From the NCBI RefSeq assembly GCF_001905345.1, contig NZ_LFBV01000001.1, forward strand, positions 1,747,321 through 1,811,320: a stretch of DNA of 64,000 nucleotides, in the 5' to 3' direction. Positions 53,937-61,737 of this stretch are shown in pieces. A program made the position numbers and the translations under genes. The notes below the pieces were generated by a model. It was not told the origin of the DNA. It saw only the letters and a list, made by a program, of their open reading frames with translations, and did not search any database. The DNA comes from Streptomyces uncialis. GTDB lineage: Bacteria > Actinomycetota > Actinomycetes > Streptomycetales > Streptomycetaceae. Positions within the stretch are counted from its first letter, which is position 1. Every line of letters begins with the position of its first letter.

Positions 53937-55079
53937 CTACTCCTCGACCAGCAGCTTCTCGCGCAGCTGCGCCAGGGTCCTGGCCAGCAGCCGGGAGACA
54001 TGCATCTGGGAGATGCCGACCTCCTGCGCGATCTGCGACTGGGTCATGTTGCCGAAGAACCGCAGCAGCAGGATGCGCTTCTCGCGCGGCGGCAGATCCT
54101 CCAGCAGCGGCTTGAGGGACTCGCGGTACTCGACGCCCTCCAGCGCCTCGTCCTCCGAGCCGAGGGTGTCGGCCACGGCCGGTGACTCGTCGTCCGTGTC
54201 CGGCACGTCCAGGGACAGCGTGGAGTAGGCGTTCGCCGACTCCAGCCCCTCCAGGACCTCCTCCTCGGAGATCGCCAGCTTCTCGGCGAGCTCGTGCACC
54301 GTGGGGGAGCGGCCGTGCTGCTGGGACAGCTCGGCCGTCGCCGTGGTCAGCGAGAGCCGCAGCTCCTGGAGCCGCCGCGGAACGCGGACCGCCCAGCCCT
54401 TGTCGCGGAAGTGACGCTTGATCTCCCCGACGACCGTCGGCGTGGCGTAGGTGGAGAACTCCACCCCCCGCTCCGGGTCGAACCGGTCCACGGACTTGAT
54501 CAGCCCGATCGTGGCGACCTGCGTCAGATCGTCCAGCGGCTCCCCCCGGTTGCGGAAGCGCCGTGCAAGGTGCTCCACGAGCGGGAGATGCAGCCGTACG
54601 AGCTTGTTGCGCAGCTCCGCGTACTCCGGGCTGCCGTCGGGCAGGGTGCGCAGCGTGACGAACATCGCCCGTGCCGCGCTCCGGTCCTGCTCGTGCCGGG
54701 AGCGCTGCACTTCCCGGGCACCCGGTGCGCCCGCTTCCCGCTCGGCGGCCCGTTCGTGCTCGCTCATTCTTCCCGCCCTCCCCCAGCTCCCGCTGGGAGG
54801 TGCCCCCGGTCCGCCGCCCCGGCCGGACCGCGACGCGCGCCCGTCCGTGTCCCCGGGGCCGTCCGGATGTGCCTGCTCCAACACGTCGGTCGTGTCCGGC
54901 GACCTCGCCGGCCCCGTCGGGTCGGCCGCTTCCCGGAGGGTGTCCTCCGGGTGCGACCTGGCCTGCTGCTCGGGGATACCGCCCGGCGCCGGACGGCCGC
55001 TTGGGCCGCCCGGATCACCGGCGGGGAGACCTGGTGTGCCGCTTCCCTCGTCCCGCACCGGCCCGTCCCCGTCCCTCAC
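53937..55079 (-). CDS. sigH: Stress-response sigma factor SigH (SigB/F/G family)
   Basis: The conserved sigma core is about 270 residues: region 2 (LVRLHLPLVEHLARRFRNRGEPLDDLTQVATIGLIKSVDRFDPERGVEFSTYATPTVVGEIKRHFRDKGW), region 3, and region 4 with helix-turn-helix (MTQSQIAQEVGISQMHVSRLLARTLAQL). ATG 54767 (MSEHERAA), after a G-rich ribosome site, gives a 276-residue form. GTG 55079 overlaps the rshA stop (GTGA) in the same frame and adds a 104-residue acidic, Pro/Gly-rich extension, giving 380 residues. S. coelicolor SigH is known to exist in several sizes, which agrees with two starts. It is activated under osmotic and other stress when RshA releases it. Confidence 0.9.
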   Translation of the reverse strand: MRDGDGPVRDEGSGTPGLPAGDPGGPSGRPAPGGIPEQQARSHPEDTLREAADPTGPARSPDTTDVLEQAHPDGPGDTDGRASRSGRGGGPGAPPSGSWGRAGRMSEHERAAEREAGAPGAREVQRSRHEQDRSAARAMFVTLRTLPDGSPEYAELRNKLVRLHLPLVEHLARRFRNRGEPLDDLTQVATIGLIKSVDRFDPERGVEFSTYATPTVVGEIKRHFRDKGWAVRVPRRLQELRLSLTTATAELSQQHGRSPTVHELAEKLAISEEEVLEGLESANAYSTLSLDVPDTDDESPAVADTLGSEDEALEGVEYRESLKPLLEDLPPREKRILLLRFFGNMTQSQIAQEVGISQMHVSRLLARTLAQLREKLLVEE

Positions 55080-55489
55080 GCCGGCCCGGGTCCCGCGCCG
55101 CGCTGTTTGTAGAGGCTGATCGACACGGTTTTGTCGTCCGCGACGGACGAGTCCACCTTCCCCGCGAGAGCCGACAGCACGGTCCAGGCGAAGGTGTCGC
55201 GCTCGGGAGCGCGACCGTCCGTCGTCGGGGCCGAGACCGTCACTTCCAGGGAGTCGTCCACGAGCCGGAACACACAGCTCAGCACCGAACCGGGCACGGC
55301 CTGCTGGAGCAGGATCGCGCACGCCTCGTCGACGGCGATACGGAGGTCCTCGATCTCGTCGAGGGTGAAGTCCAAACGCGCCGCGAGACCGGCCGTCGCC
55401 GTCCGCAGCACCGACAGGTAGGCACCCGCAGCCGGCAACCGGACTTCCACGAAGTCCTGGGTCCCGGGCTCTCCTGCGATCTGGGACAC
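55076..55489 (-). CDS. rshA: Anti-sigma factor RshA (RsbW-like kinase)
   Basis: This 137-residue HATPase_c protein is the cognate antagonist of SigH. The N-box region is EIEDLRIAVDEACAILLQQA with the ATP-binding glutamate/aspartate, and the C-terminal part is FAWTVLSALAGKVDSSVADDKTVSISLYKQ. GTG 55489 (MSQIAGEPGTQDFVEVRLPA) has GGAGG exactly 5 nt upstream; TTG 55501 and GTG 55495 are less likely. Its last codon overlaps the extended sigH start. No anti-anti-sigma gene is adjacent. Confidence 0.9.
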   Translation of the reverse strand: MSQIAGEPGTQDFVEVRLPAAGAYLSVLRTATAGLAARLDFTLDEIEDLRIAVDEACAILLQQAVPGSVLSCVFRLVDDSLEVTVSAPTTDGRAPERDTFAWTVLSALAGKVDSSVADDKTVSISLYKQRGAGPGPA

Positions 55490-55872
55490 CCTCACCTCCA
55501 AGGTGGTACAAGCTCTTCGGGGCTCCGGGGGATCGTCCCCCCGGACAACGCGCTAGATGTTTCAGCGGTGACGCTATCGCGCTGACGGCGTGAGTGTCCC
55601 AGGGACCCCGTCCCTTGCTGTCACTCATCGTAAGCACATGGGTACGCACAGTGGCTAGGGGTCTGCGGGTACCGATGGGAACACCATCCTGCCCCCCGCC
55701 GATCCCTCCGCGCGCCGCTGTGACGTACCCAGCGTCCCGGCACCCGAACCGTCCCCGTCACCGCCGCACGCTCGCGCGGCGCCCCGGCGGACCCCGAGGT
55801 CAGCCACCGGCGGATCGTTTCCGCACTTGAGCGGCACGGGCTCCGCTCAGCCGCGGACGCCGGCCGCGCCCG
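55490..55872. other. Intergenic region upstream of rshA-sigH
   Basis: A 383-bp gene-free stretch. AT-richer segments near 55550-55580 and 55610-55640 are the likely sites of rshA promoters. GGGTAC occurs twice near 55640-55680 on the plus strand, but I could not pair it with a convincing -35 for a SigB-type promoter. No gene supported. Confidence 0.4.
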
Positions 55873-56133
55873 TCACACGATCACGCAGTCGACAAAGCAC
55901 CATCGCCAGTCCTCACCGGGTTCATGCGTGCGCATGACCGGATGCCCCGTCTCCTCGTGATGGCCCGTGGCGTGTCGCAGCGGCGACGAGTCGCAGCAGC
56001 CCACGTGCCCGCACGACAGACACATCCGCAGCTGCACCGGATTGGTCCCCGCGGCCAGGCAACCGGGGCACGTCTCGCTCAACGGCTCCGGCGCGGGGTC
56101 GGGAAGCGCCGAGATATGCGTGCACTGCTTCAT
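55873..56133 (-). CDS. UBP-type zinc finger domain protein
   Basis: This 86-residue protein is a single ZnF-UBP module: CPGC near residue 22, MCLSCGHVGCCDSS, then HATGHHEETGHPVMRTHEPGEDWRWCFVD, matching the Cys/His order of the fold. In eukaryotes the domain binds free ubiquitin C-termini; in actinobacteria its ligand is unknown. ATG 56133 (MKQCTHISALPDP) has no strong ribosome site. It is divergent from the antiporter gene and upstream of rshA-sigH. Confidence 0.88.
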   Translation of the reverse strand: MKQCTHISALPDPAPEPLSETCPGCLAAGTNPVQLRMCLSCGHVGCCDSSPLRHATGHHEETGHPVMRTHEPGEDWRWCFVDCVIV

Positions 56134-56206
56134 GATTGCCAGGTTACGTGCGTGCGCGGGACCCGGCAGGGCCCGGCGATCCGCAGCGCCGGGAAGGGAT
56201 ACCGCG

Positions 56207-57805
56207 ATGGACGCGTTGTCGGTGATCGGACTGATCGCGGCGAGCGCGGCCGTGGCCGGGCTCGCCCGGCGCACCCCCGTACCCGCGCCGCTGCTGCTGG
56301 TCACCGCCGGGCTGATCGCCGCGTACATCCCCGGGGTCCCCGAGTTCGCCCTCGACCCGCACATCGTGCTGCCCCTGCTGCTGCCACCGCTGCTCCACAA
56401 CGCGGCCCTGGAGAGCTCGTACCTGGACCTGCGGGCCAACATCCGCCCCGTCGCACTGCTGTCCGTCGGCTATGTGCTCTTCGCGACCGTCGCCGTGGGC
56501 TGGCTGGCGTATCTGCTGATCCCTCATCTGCCGCTGACGGCCGCGCTGGTGCTCGGCGCGGTGATCGCGCCGCCCGACGCGGTGGCCGCCACGGCGATCG
56601 CCCGCAAGGTGGGACTGCCCTCCCGGATCACCACGATCCTCCAGGGCGAATCCCTCGTGAACGACGCCACCGCCATCACCGCCTTCAAGGTCGCCCTCGC
56701 CGCCGCCGTCGGCGAGGGCATGAGCTGGGCCGGCGGCATCCAGGAGTTCCTTGTCGCGTCGGTCGGGGGAGTGGCCGTCGGGCTGATCCTGATGGTCCCG
56801 CTGCACTGGCTGCGCCTCCACCTCAAGGAGGCGATGCTCCAGAACACCCTCTCGCTGCTCATCCCCTTCGTCGCCTACGCCGCCGCCGAACAGGTCGGCG
56901 CCTCCGGGGTGCTCGCCGTGGTCGTCGTCGCCCTCTACCTCGGGCACCGGGCCTGGCAGGTCGACTTCGAGACCCGGCTCCAGGAGGCCGCCGTGTGGCG
57001 CATGGTCTCGTTCATCCTGGAGTCCACCGTCTTCGCGCTGATCGGACTGCAACTGCCGCTCGTCCTCGAAGGACTCGGGCCGGTCGGCTACGCCCAGGCG
57101 CTCTGGTACGCCTTCGCGTTGTTCGTGGTCGTGGTGGCGGTGCGGTTCGTCTGGTCCTACCCGGCCACCTATCTGCCGATCTGGCTCTCGCCCCGGATCA
57201 AGGCCCGCGAGGCGGACACGGACTGGCGGCGGCCCCTGGTGGTGAGCTGGGCGGGGATGCGGGGCGTGGTGTCGCTGGCCATCGCCTTCTCCATCCCGCT
57301 GACCACGCACGACGGGGACGCGTTCACCGCCCGCAACCTCGTCCTGTTCCTGACCTTCACCACCGTGATCGGCACCCTCGTGGTGCAGGGCCTCACCCTC
57401 CCCGGGCTCATCCGGCTGCTGAAGCTGCCGGGCCGGGACGCGCGGTCGCGGACCCTCGCGGAGGCGCAGGCCCAGAACGCCGCCTCCCGCGCCGCCGACG
57501 AACGCCTCGACGAACTCCTCCAGGACCGGCGCAACGACCTTCCCGGCCCCCTTGTGGACCGTCTGCGGCTCACCCTGGAGCGACGGCGCAACGCGGTCTG
57601 GGAACGGCTGGGGCAACCCAACCCGGAAACCGGCGAATCCGTCGACGACACCTATCGCCGGCTCACCCGCGAGATGATCGGCGCCGAGCGGGACGTCTTC
57701 GTGCGGCTGCGGGACGCGCGGGTCATCGACGACGAGCTGATGCGGACGCTGCTGCGCAGGCTCGACCTGGAGGAGGCCGCGGCCTACCGCGAGGAGGCGG
57801 ACTGA
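56207..57805 (+). CDS. CPA1-family Na+/H+ antiporter
   Basis: This 532-residue transporter has about 12 helices (first DALSVIGLIAASAAVAGL). Ion-site residues lie in APPDAVAATAIARKVGLP and GESLVNDATAITAFKVAL (Asn-Asp pair), and the conserved Arg in VVSWAGMRGVVSLAIAFSIPL. A cytoplasmic C-terminal domain of about 110 residues contains charged helices (AEAQAQNAASRAADERLDELLQ). ATG 56207 has GGGAAGGGA about 7 nt upstream; the open frame extends further left but crosses the zinc finger gene antisense. Likely role: pH or sodium homeostasis, fitting the neighbouring osmotic-stress sigma factor. Confidence 0.93.
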   Translation: MDALSVIGLIAASAAVAGLARRTPVPAPLLLVTAGLIAAYIPGVPEFALDPHIVLPLLLPPLLHNAALESSYLDLRANIRPVALLSVGYVLFATVAVGWLAYLLIPHLPLTAALVLGAVIAPPDAVAATAIARKVGLPSRITTILQGESLVNDATAITAFKVALAAAVGEGMSWAGGIQEFLVASVGGVAVGLILMVPLHWLRLHLKEAMLQNTLSLLIPFVAYAAAEQVGASGVLAVVVVALYLGHRAWQVDFETRLQEAAVWRMVSFILESTVFALIGLQLPLVLEGLGPVGYAQALWYAFALFVVVVAVRFVWSYPATYLPIWLSPRIKAREADTDWRRPLVVSWAGMRGVVSLAIAFSIPLTTHDGDAFTARNLVLFLTFTTVIGTLVVQGLTLPGLIRLLKLPGRDARSRTLAEAQAQNAASRAADERLDELLQDRRNDLPGPLVDRLRLTLERRRNAVWERLGQPNPETGESVDDTYRRLTREMIGAERDVFVRLRDARVIDDELMRTLLRRLDLEEAAAYREEAD

Positions 57806-57920
57806 CCTCCCCGGCCCGGTCGGTCCCCCGCCGGTCGGCCGGTTCCCCGCGGGCCGCGCGGTTCCCGGCGACCGCGCGGTTCCCCTCCCGGCGCGGTCGG
57901 GTCCGGCCCTCCGGGTGCGG

Positions 57921-58811
57921 TCAGTACGGCTCGGGGGCGCCCGTGACGACTGCGGTCAGCCGTGTCCCGGCGGGGAACGCGCCCTCCTCGGCGAGCACCG
58001 TCAGCGCCCACAGTGTCTTGGCGACATAGAGACGTTCCACCGCGAGTCCGTGCCGCTGCTCGAAGTCCGCCGCGAACGCTTCCAGCGCGGCGGGTACGCG
58101 GGCATAGCCGCCGCAGTGGAAGCGGTCGGTCACCGACCAGCGGCCCCGGGGTCCGCCGAAGGCCGTGTCCTGGAGCCGGGCCGTCTCCCCGGTGAGGAAG
58201 CCGCCCTTCAGCACGGACACCCCGAGCGCCCGCTGATCGGGCCCCAGCCCGGCGGCGAGTCCCGCGAGCGTCCCGCCCGTGCCGCACGCCACGGCGACCA
58301 CGTCCGCGTGGCCGCGCAGCTCCGTCCCCAGCGCGGCGCAGCCCTGTACGGCGAGCGCGTTGCTCCCGCCCTCCGGGACGAGGTACGCGTCCTCCTCGCC
58401 GAGATCCCGCAGCAGCGCCGCGCGTATCTCCGGCTCGTCCTTGCGGCGGTACGTCGATCTGTCGACGAAGTGCAGCCGCATGCCGTCCGCTTCGCAGCGG
58501 GCGAGGGAGGGGTTGCGGGGGCGGTCGGCGAGCTCGTCGCCCCGGACGACGCCGGTCGTGGCGACGCCGAGGAGTCGGCCGGCCGCGGCGGTGGCCCTGA
58601 GGTGGTTCGAGTACGCGCCGCCGAAGGTCACGAGGGGGTGGCCTGCGGCGGCTGTGAGGTTCGGGGCGAGCTTGCGCCATTTGTTGCCCACGAGGTGGGG
58701 GTGGATCAGGTCGTCCCGCTTCAGGGAGAGGGTGATTCCCCGGGCGTCGAAACGGGGGTCTTCGACGGGTTCCAGCGGGGTGGGTACCTGGGGCGGCGGC
58801 AAGTGGTGCAC
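57921..58811 (-). CDS. PLP-dependent ACC deaminase / D-cysteine desulfhydrase family enzyme
   Basis: This 296-residue fold-type II PLP enzyme has the Schiff-base lysine in LKRDDLIHPHLVGNKWRKL (about 31-49), the following TFGGAYSNHLRATAAAGRLLG, and the phosphate loop ACGTGGTLAGLAAGL. Family members act on D-cysteine or 1-aminocyclopropane-1-carboxylate; sequence alone does not separate them. GTG 58811 (MHHLPPPQVPTPLEPV) is the likely start; no good ribosome site is present. Convergent with the antiporter gene. Confidence 0.88.
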   Translation of the reverse strand: MHHLPPPQVPTPLEPVEDPRFDARGITLSLKRDDLIHPHLVGNKWRKLAPNLTAAAGHPLVTFGGAYSNHLRATAAAGRLLGVATTGVVRGDELADRPRNPSLARCEADGMRLHFVDRSTYRRKDEPEIRAALLRDLGEEDAYLVPEGGSNALAVQGCAALGTELRGHADVVAVACGTGGTLAGLAAGLGPDQRALGVSVLKGGFLTGETARLQDTAFGGPRGRWSVTDRFHCGGYARVPAALEAFAADFEQRHGLAVERLYVAKTLWALTVLAEEGAFPAGTRLTAVVTGAPEPY

Positions 58812-58869
58812 CCACCCATTGTGATCCCCGCCCGCCCTGACCCCGGTCCGGGTCCCCGCCCGGGTCACC

Positions 58870-59001
58870 TCGGGTGGGCGTACTTGTTCCTGTGCCGTCG
58901 TTCGGTGGTTTCGCGCAGTTCCCCGCGGGTCGCCTTCGCTTGCGCTTCCGAGGTCTGTCCGGCTGGGCGCACTTCGTTCCTGTGCCGTCGCTCGGTGGGG
59001 T
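58870..59001. repeat. REP-like cores next to composite copy D
   Basis: Two inverted cores (GCGCAGTTCCCCGCG) with spacers GGTCGCCTTCGCTTGCG and TGTCCGGCTGGGCGCACTT, leading straight into composite copy D. No gene. Confidence 0.75.
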
Positions 59002-59276
59002 GCGCAGTTCCCCGCGCCCCTTTGGGGCGCCATCTGCTTGTTCTTCGGGTCGGTGCCGGTCGGGATTCTCCGTCCTCGATCCGACACGCTCGGTAAGTCG
59101 TTCCGTGACTCGACTGAAGAGCATCGGAGTCTGCGAGCAGAGATTCCCGCCCAGCCCCTCCCGTAGCCGGGCGAGTCCGCGAGGAGGGTGGTTTGAACCC
59201 CGAACCCGGTTGATGCAGCCCGCAGGCTGACGGCAGCCTCAGTTGGGCGCCCCCAAAGGGGCGCGGGGAACTGCGC
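59002..59276 (-). repeat. Composite dispersed element, copy D, with extension
   Basis: Core 59002-59188, same order and orientation as copy C, with the GCTC form of the hairpin arm. The extension of about 85 bp (GAACCCCGAACCCGG..., CAGCCCGCA, TGACGGCAGCC, GCCCCCAAAGGGGCGCGGGG) matches C and E. It lies downstream of the 78-residue protein gene. Confidence 0.78.
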
Positions 59277-59735
59277 AAAAGACGAGGGCGGACCCGCACC
59301 CGAAGAACAACCCGAAGGAGGCAGCATCCAGGGGCGCGGGGAACTGCGCGAGCAACCACGGACCACCCGCACTCGAACGGGAACCGCAAGAGGCGCGACC
59401 TCAGGGGCGCGGGGAACTGCGCGAAAGTGAGGGCGACCCGCACCCGAAGAGCGACCGTAAGGAGGCAGCATCCAGGGGCGCGGGGAACTGCGCACCCACG
59501 GGGAACCGGCACGCGAACAGGTACGTCCAGGTGTGGAACCTCAGAAGCGCGAGCGAAGGCGACCCGCGGGGAACTGCGCACCCACGGAGTACCCGCACAG
59601 GAACAGGTACGTCCAGGTGTGGAACCCCAGAAGCGCGAGCGAAGGCGACCCGCGGGGAACTGCGCACCCCCGGACAACCTGTGCGGGAACAAGTGCGCCC
59701 AGCACAGGAAAACCTCGGGGCTCCCCGCACGGGGC
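59277..59735. repeat. REP-like repeat block
   Basis: About seven GGGGAACTGCGC cores in a row, all in one direction, with two exact repeats of a segment of about 70 bp containing CAGGTACGTCCAGGTGTGG and GCGCGAGCGAAGGCGACCC (about 59517-59585 and 59598-59660). No gene. Confidence 0.8.
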
Positions 59736-59972
59736 TCAGTGCTGGCGCAGGACGCCGTCCCCGTGGACCGCGATGTGGCTCTCCAGCTCCTGGACGGCCC
59801 GCTGGGTGGCCTCGGGCGTACCGCTGCCCCGGCGCTCCGCGTAGTACGCCGCGCCGATCTTCTTCAGGAGGTCGGCCCCCGCGCGCTGGGCCTGGACCTC
59901 GTCAAGCTTCTGCTTGCCCTGGTTGAGCCCCTGCTGGACCTGCTCCTTGGCCCGATCGAGGAAACCCGCCAT
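59736..59972 (-). CDS. Small helical protein of unknown function, 78 residues
   Basis: This 78-residue soluble protein is predicted nearly all helical (AGFLDRAKEQVQQGLNQGKQKLDEVQAQRAGADLLKKIGAAYYAERRG), with a short C-terminal helix (TPEATQRAVQELESHIAVHGD). It is conserved in streptomycetes as I recall, without known function. ATG 59972 has a weak site (GAAGTGGTTCACG upstream). It is divergent from the encapsulin operon, 358 bp apart, and could be a component or regulator of it. Confidence 0.8.
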   Translation of the reverse strand: MAGFLDRAKEQVQQGLNQGKQKLDEVQAQRAGADLLKKIGAAYYAERRGSGTPEATQRAVQELESHIAVHGDGVLRQH

Positions 59973-60330
59973 CGTGAACCACTTCCGTTCGTCAGGTGCC
60001 GCCTGGACCGGCGGCGTGCTCTTTGGTGCGCGCGTTCGATGAACGTGCGGGGGGATCTTGGAGTTCCCGGCCCCTTCCGTTCCGTCACACGGGACAGCTC
60101 CCTGTCACCCGTGCGGCGGACGTAGGGACATATCCCTCCGAACTCGGATGTTCCAGGACCGGCGTCCCCGTAAACCGTCGGAGCGCACCCGTGTAGAAAC
60201 GGTTCGTCACAATTCGCTGCTCACCCGAACGGCGGCGTTCATTCCCGCTCGTTTGTGTGATGGCACCCCGACGGCCCGTACTGCAAGGCTCTTCACCGCA
60301 GGTCAGTGCAGGTATCGGGAGGGCAAATCC
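59973..60330 (+). promoter_or_regulatory. Upstream region of the encapsulin operon
   Basis: A 358-bp gene-free stretch. It contains an imperfect hairpin around 60085-60111 (ACGGGACAG / CTGTCACCCGT) and GTGTGATGGCAC (60255-60266), a GTG-N6-CAC dyad resembling a Crp-type half-site arrangement. The ribosome site GGGAGGG at 60317-60323 serves the shell gene. A promoter must lie between about 60200 and 60300, but I could not choose one. Confidence 0.45.
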
Positions 60331-61737
60331 ATGTCGGTAGGCGAAGAGGTCCGCGCAGAGCAGGCGCAGCCGCAGCAGAGTCTCGGCACAGCGGCGGCGC
60401 GGAATCTGGCCACCACCACCAAGTCGGCACCGCAGATGCAGGAGATCAGCTCGCGCTGGCTGCTGCGGATGCTGCCGTGGGTGAATGTGCAGGGCGGTAC
60501 GTACCGGGTGAACCGGAGGCTGACCTATTCCGTCGGGGACGGGCGCGTGACGTTCGTCAAGACCGGGGACGACGTCCGCGTCATCCCCGCCGAGCTGAGG
60601 GAACTGCCGGTCCTGCGGGACTACGAGGATCTGGAGGTCCTGGGGGAACTGGCCGGACGCTGCGAGCAGCGGGAGTACGCGGCGGGGGAGGTGCTGACGT
60701 CGTTCGGCAACCCGTCCGGTGAGGTGTTCCTGCTCGCCCACGGCCGGGTCGAGAAGATCGGCACCGGTCCGTACGGGGACGACGCGGTCCTGGAGGTCCT
60801 GGCGGACGGTTCCCACTTCGGGGACGAGTCGCTGACCGATCCGGACGCGATCTGGGAGTACACGGCCCGCGCGGCGACCGCGACCACGGTCCTGGTGCTG
60901 CCCCGGGCGGCGGTCGAGCAGACCGGTGAGCGGAGCGAGTCGCTGCGGGCGCATCTCGAAGGGCTGCGCGCGATCCCCGAGCAGCGCGCCAACAAGTACG
61001 GCGAACGTGCGATCGACCTCTCGGCGGGGCATGTCGGGGAGGCGGCCCTGCCCGGCACGTTCGTCGACTACGAGGCGTCCCCACGGGAGTACGAGCTGAG
61101 CGTGGCGCAGACCGTGCTGCGTATCCACTCCCGGGTGGCCGATCTCTACAACCAGCCCATGAACCAGACCGAGCACCAGCTCCGGCTCACCGTGGAGGCG
61201 CTGAAGGAGCGCCAGGAGCACGAGATGATCAACAACAAGGAGTTCGGTCTCCTCAACAACTGCGAGTACGAGCAGCGCATCCAGCCGCACGACGGGGCGC
61301 CCGGCCCCGACGACCTGGACGAACTGCTGAGCCGCAGGCGCGGGTCGAAGCTGTTCCTGGCCCATCCGCGGGCGATCGCCGCGTTCGGGCGGGAGTGCAA
61401 CCGGCGCGGGCTGGTCCCCGAGTCCGTCGAGGTCGCGGGCAACCGCATCCCGACCTGGCGCGGGGTGCCGATCTTCCCGTGCAACAAGATCCCGGTCAGC
61501 GACGCCCGGACGACATCCATCATCTGCATGCGTACGGGCGAGACCGAGCAGGGCGTCGTCGGGCTCCACCAGGCGGGCATCCCGGACGAGATCGAGCCCA
61601 GCCTGTCGGTGCGGTTCATGGGCATCAGCGAGCAGGCGATCATCTCGTACCTGGTGACGACGTACTACTCGGCCGCGGTGCTCGTCCCGGACGCCCTCGG
61701 CATCCTGGAGAACGTCGAGATCGGCCGCTGGCAGTGA
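60331..61737 (+). CDS. eshB: Family-2B encapsulin shell protein with cyclic-nucleotide-binding domain
   Basis: This 468-residue protein is related to SrpI/EshA-type encapsulins with an HK97 phage-like fold. Layout: N-terminal arm (1-45), first shell part ([26 protein letters not shown], about 41-100), an inserted cyclic-nucleotide-binding domain (about 100-205; [30 protein letters not shown] and [10 protein letters not shown] in the phosphate-binding cassette) and the main HK97 domain (about 215-468; [73 protein letters not shown]). ATG 60331 has GGGAGGG 7 nt upstream. Its stop overlaps the polyprenyl synthase start (GTGA). It is expected to self-assemble into a nanocompartment; what the nucleotide domain binds is unknown. 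Confidence 0.92.
   Translation: MSVGEEVRAEQAQPQQSLGTAAARNLATTTKSAPQMQEISSRWLLRMLPWVNVQGGTYRVNRRLTYSVGDGRVTFVKTGDDVRVIPAELRELPVLRDYEDLEVLGELAGRCEQREYAAGEVLTSFGNPSGEVFLLAHGRVEKIGTGPYGDDAVLEVLADGSHFGDESLTDPDAIWEYTARAATATTVLVLPRAAVEQTGERSESLRAHLEGLRAIPEQRANKYGERAIDLSAGHVGEAALPGTFVDYEASPREYELSVAQTVLRIHSRVADLYNQPMNQTEHQLRLTVEALKERQEHEMINNKEFGLLNNCEYEQRIQPHDGAPGPDDLDELLSRRRGSKLFLAHPRAIAAFGRECNRRGLVPESVEVAGNRIPTWRGVPIFPCNKIPVSDARTTSIICMRTGETEQGVVGLHQAGIPDEIEPSLSVRFMGISEQAIISYLVTTYYSAAVLVPDALGILENVEIGRWQ

Noticed and set aside
55655..55837. 60-codon minus-strand frame upstream of rshA
   Set aside because: No ribosome site, no hydrophobic or conserved segment, and it lies in the expected promoter region.
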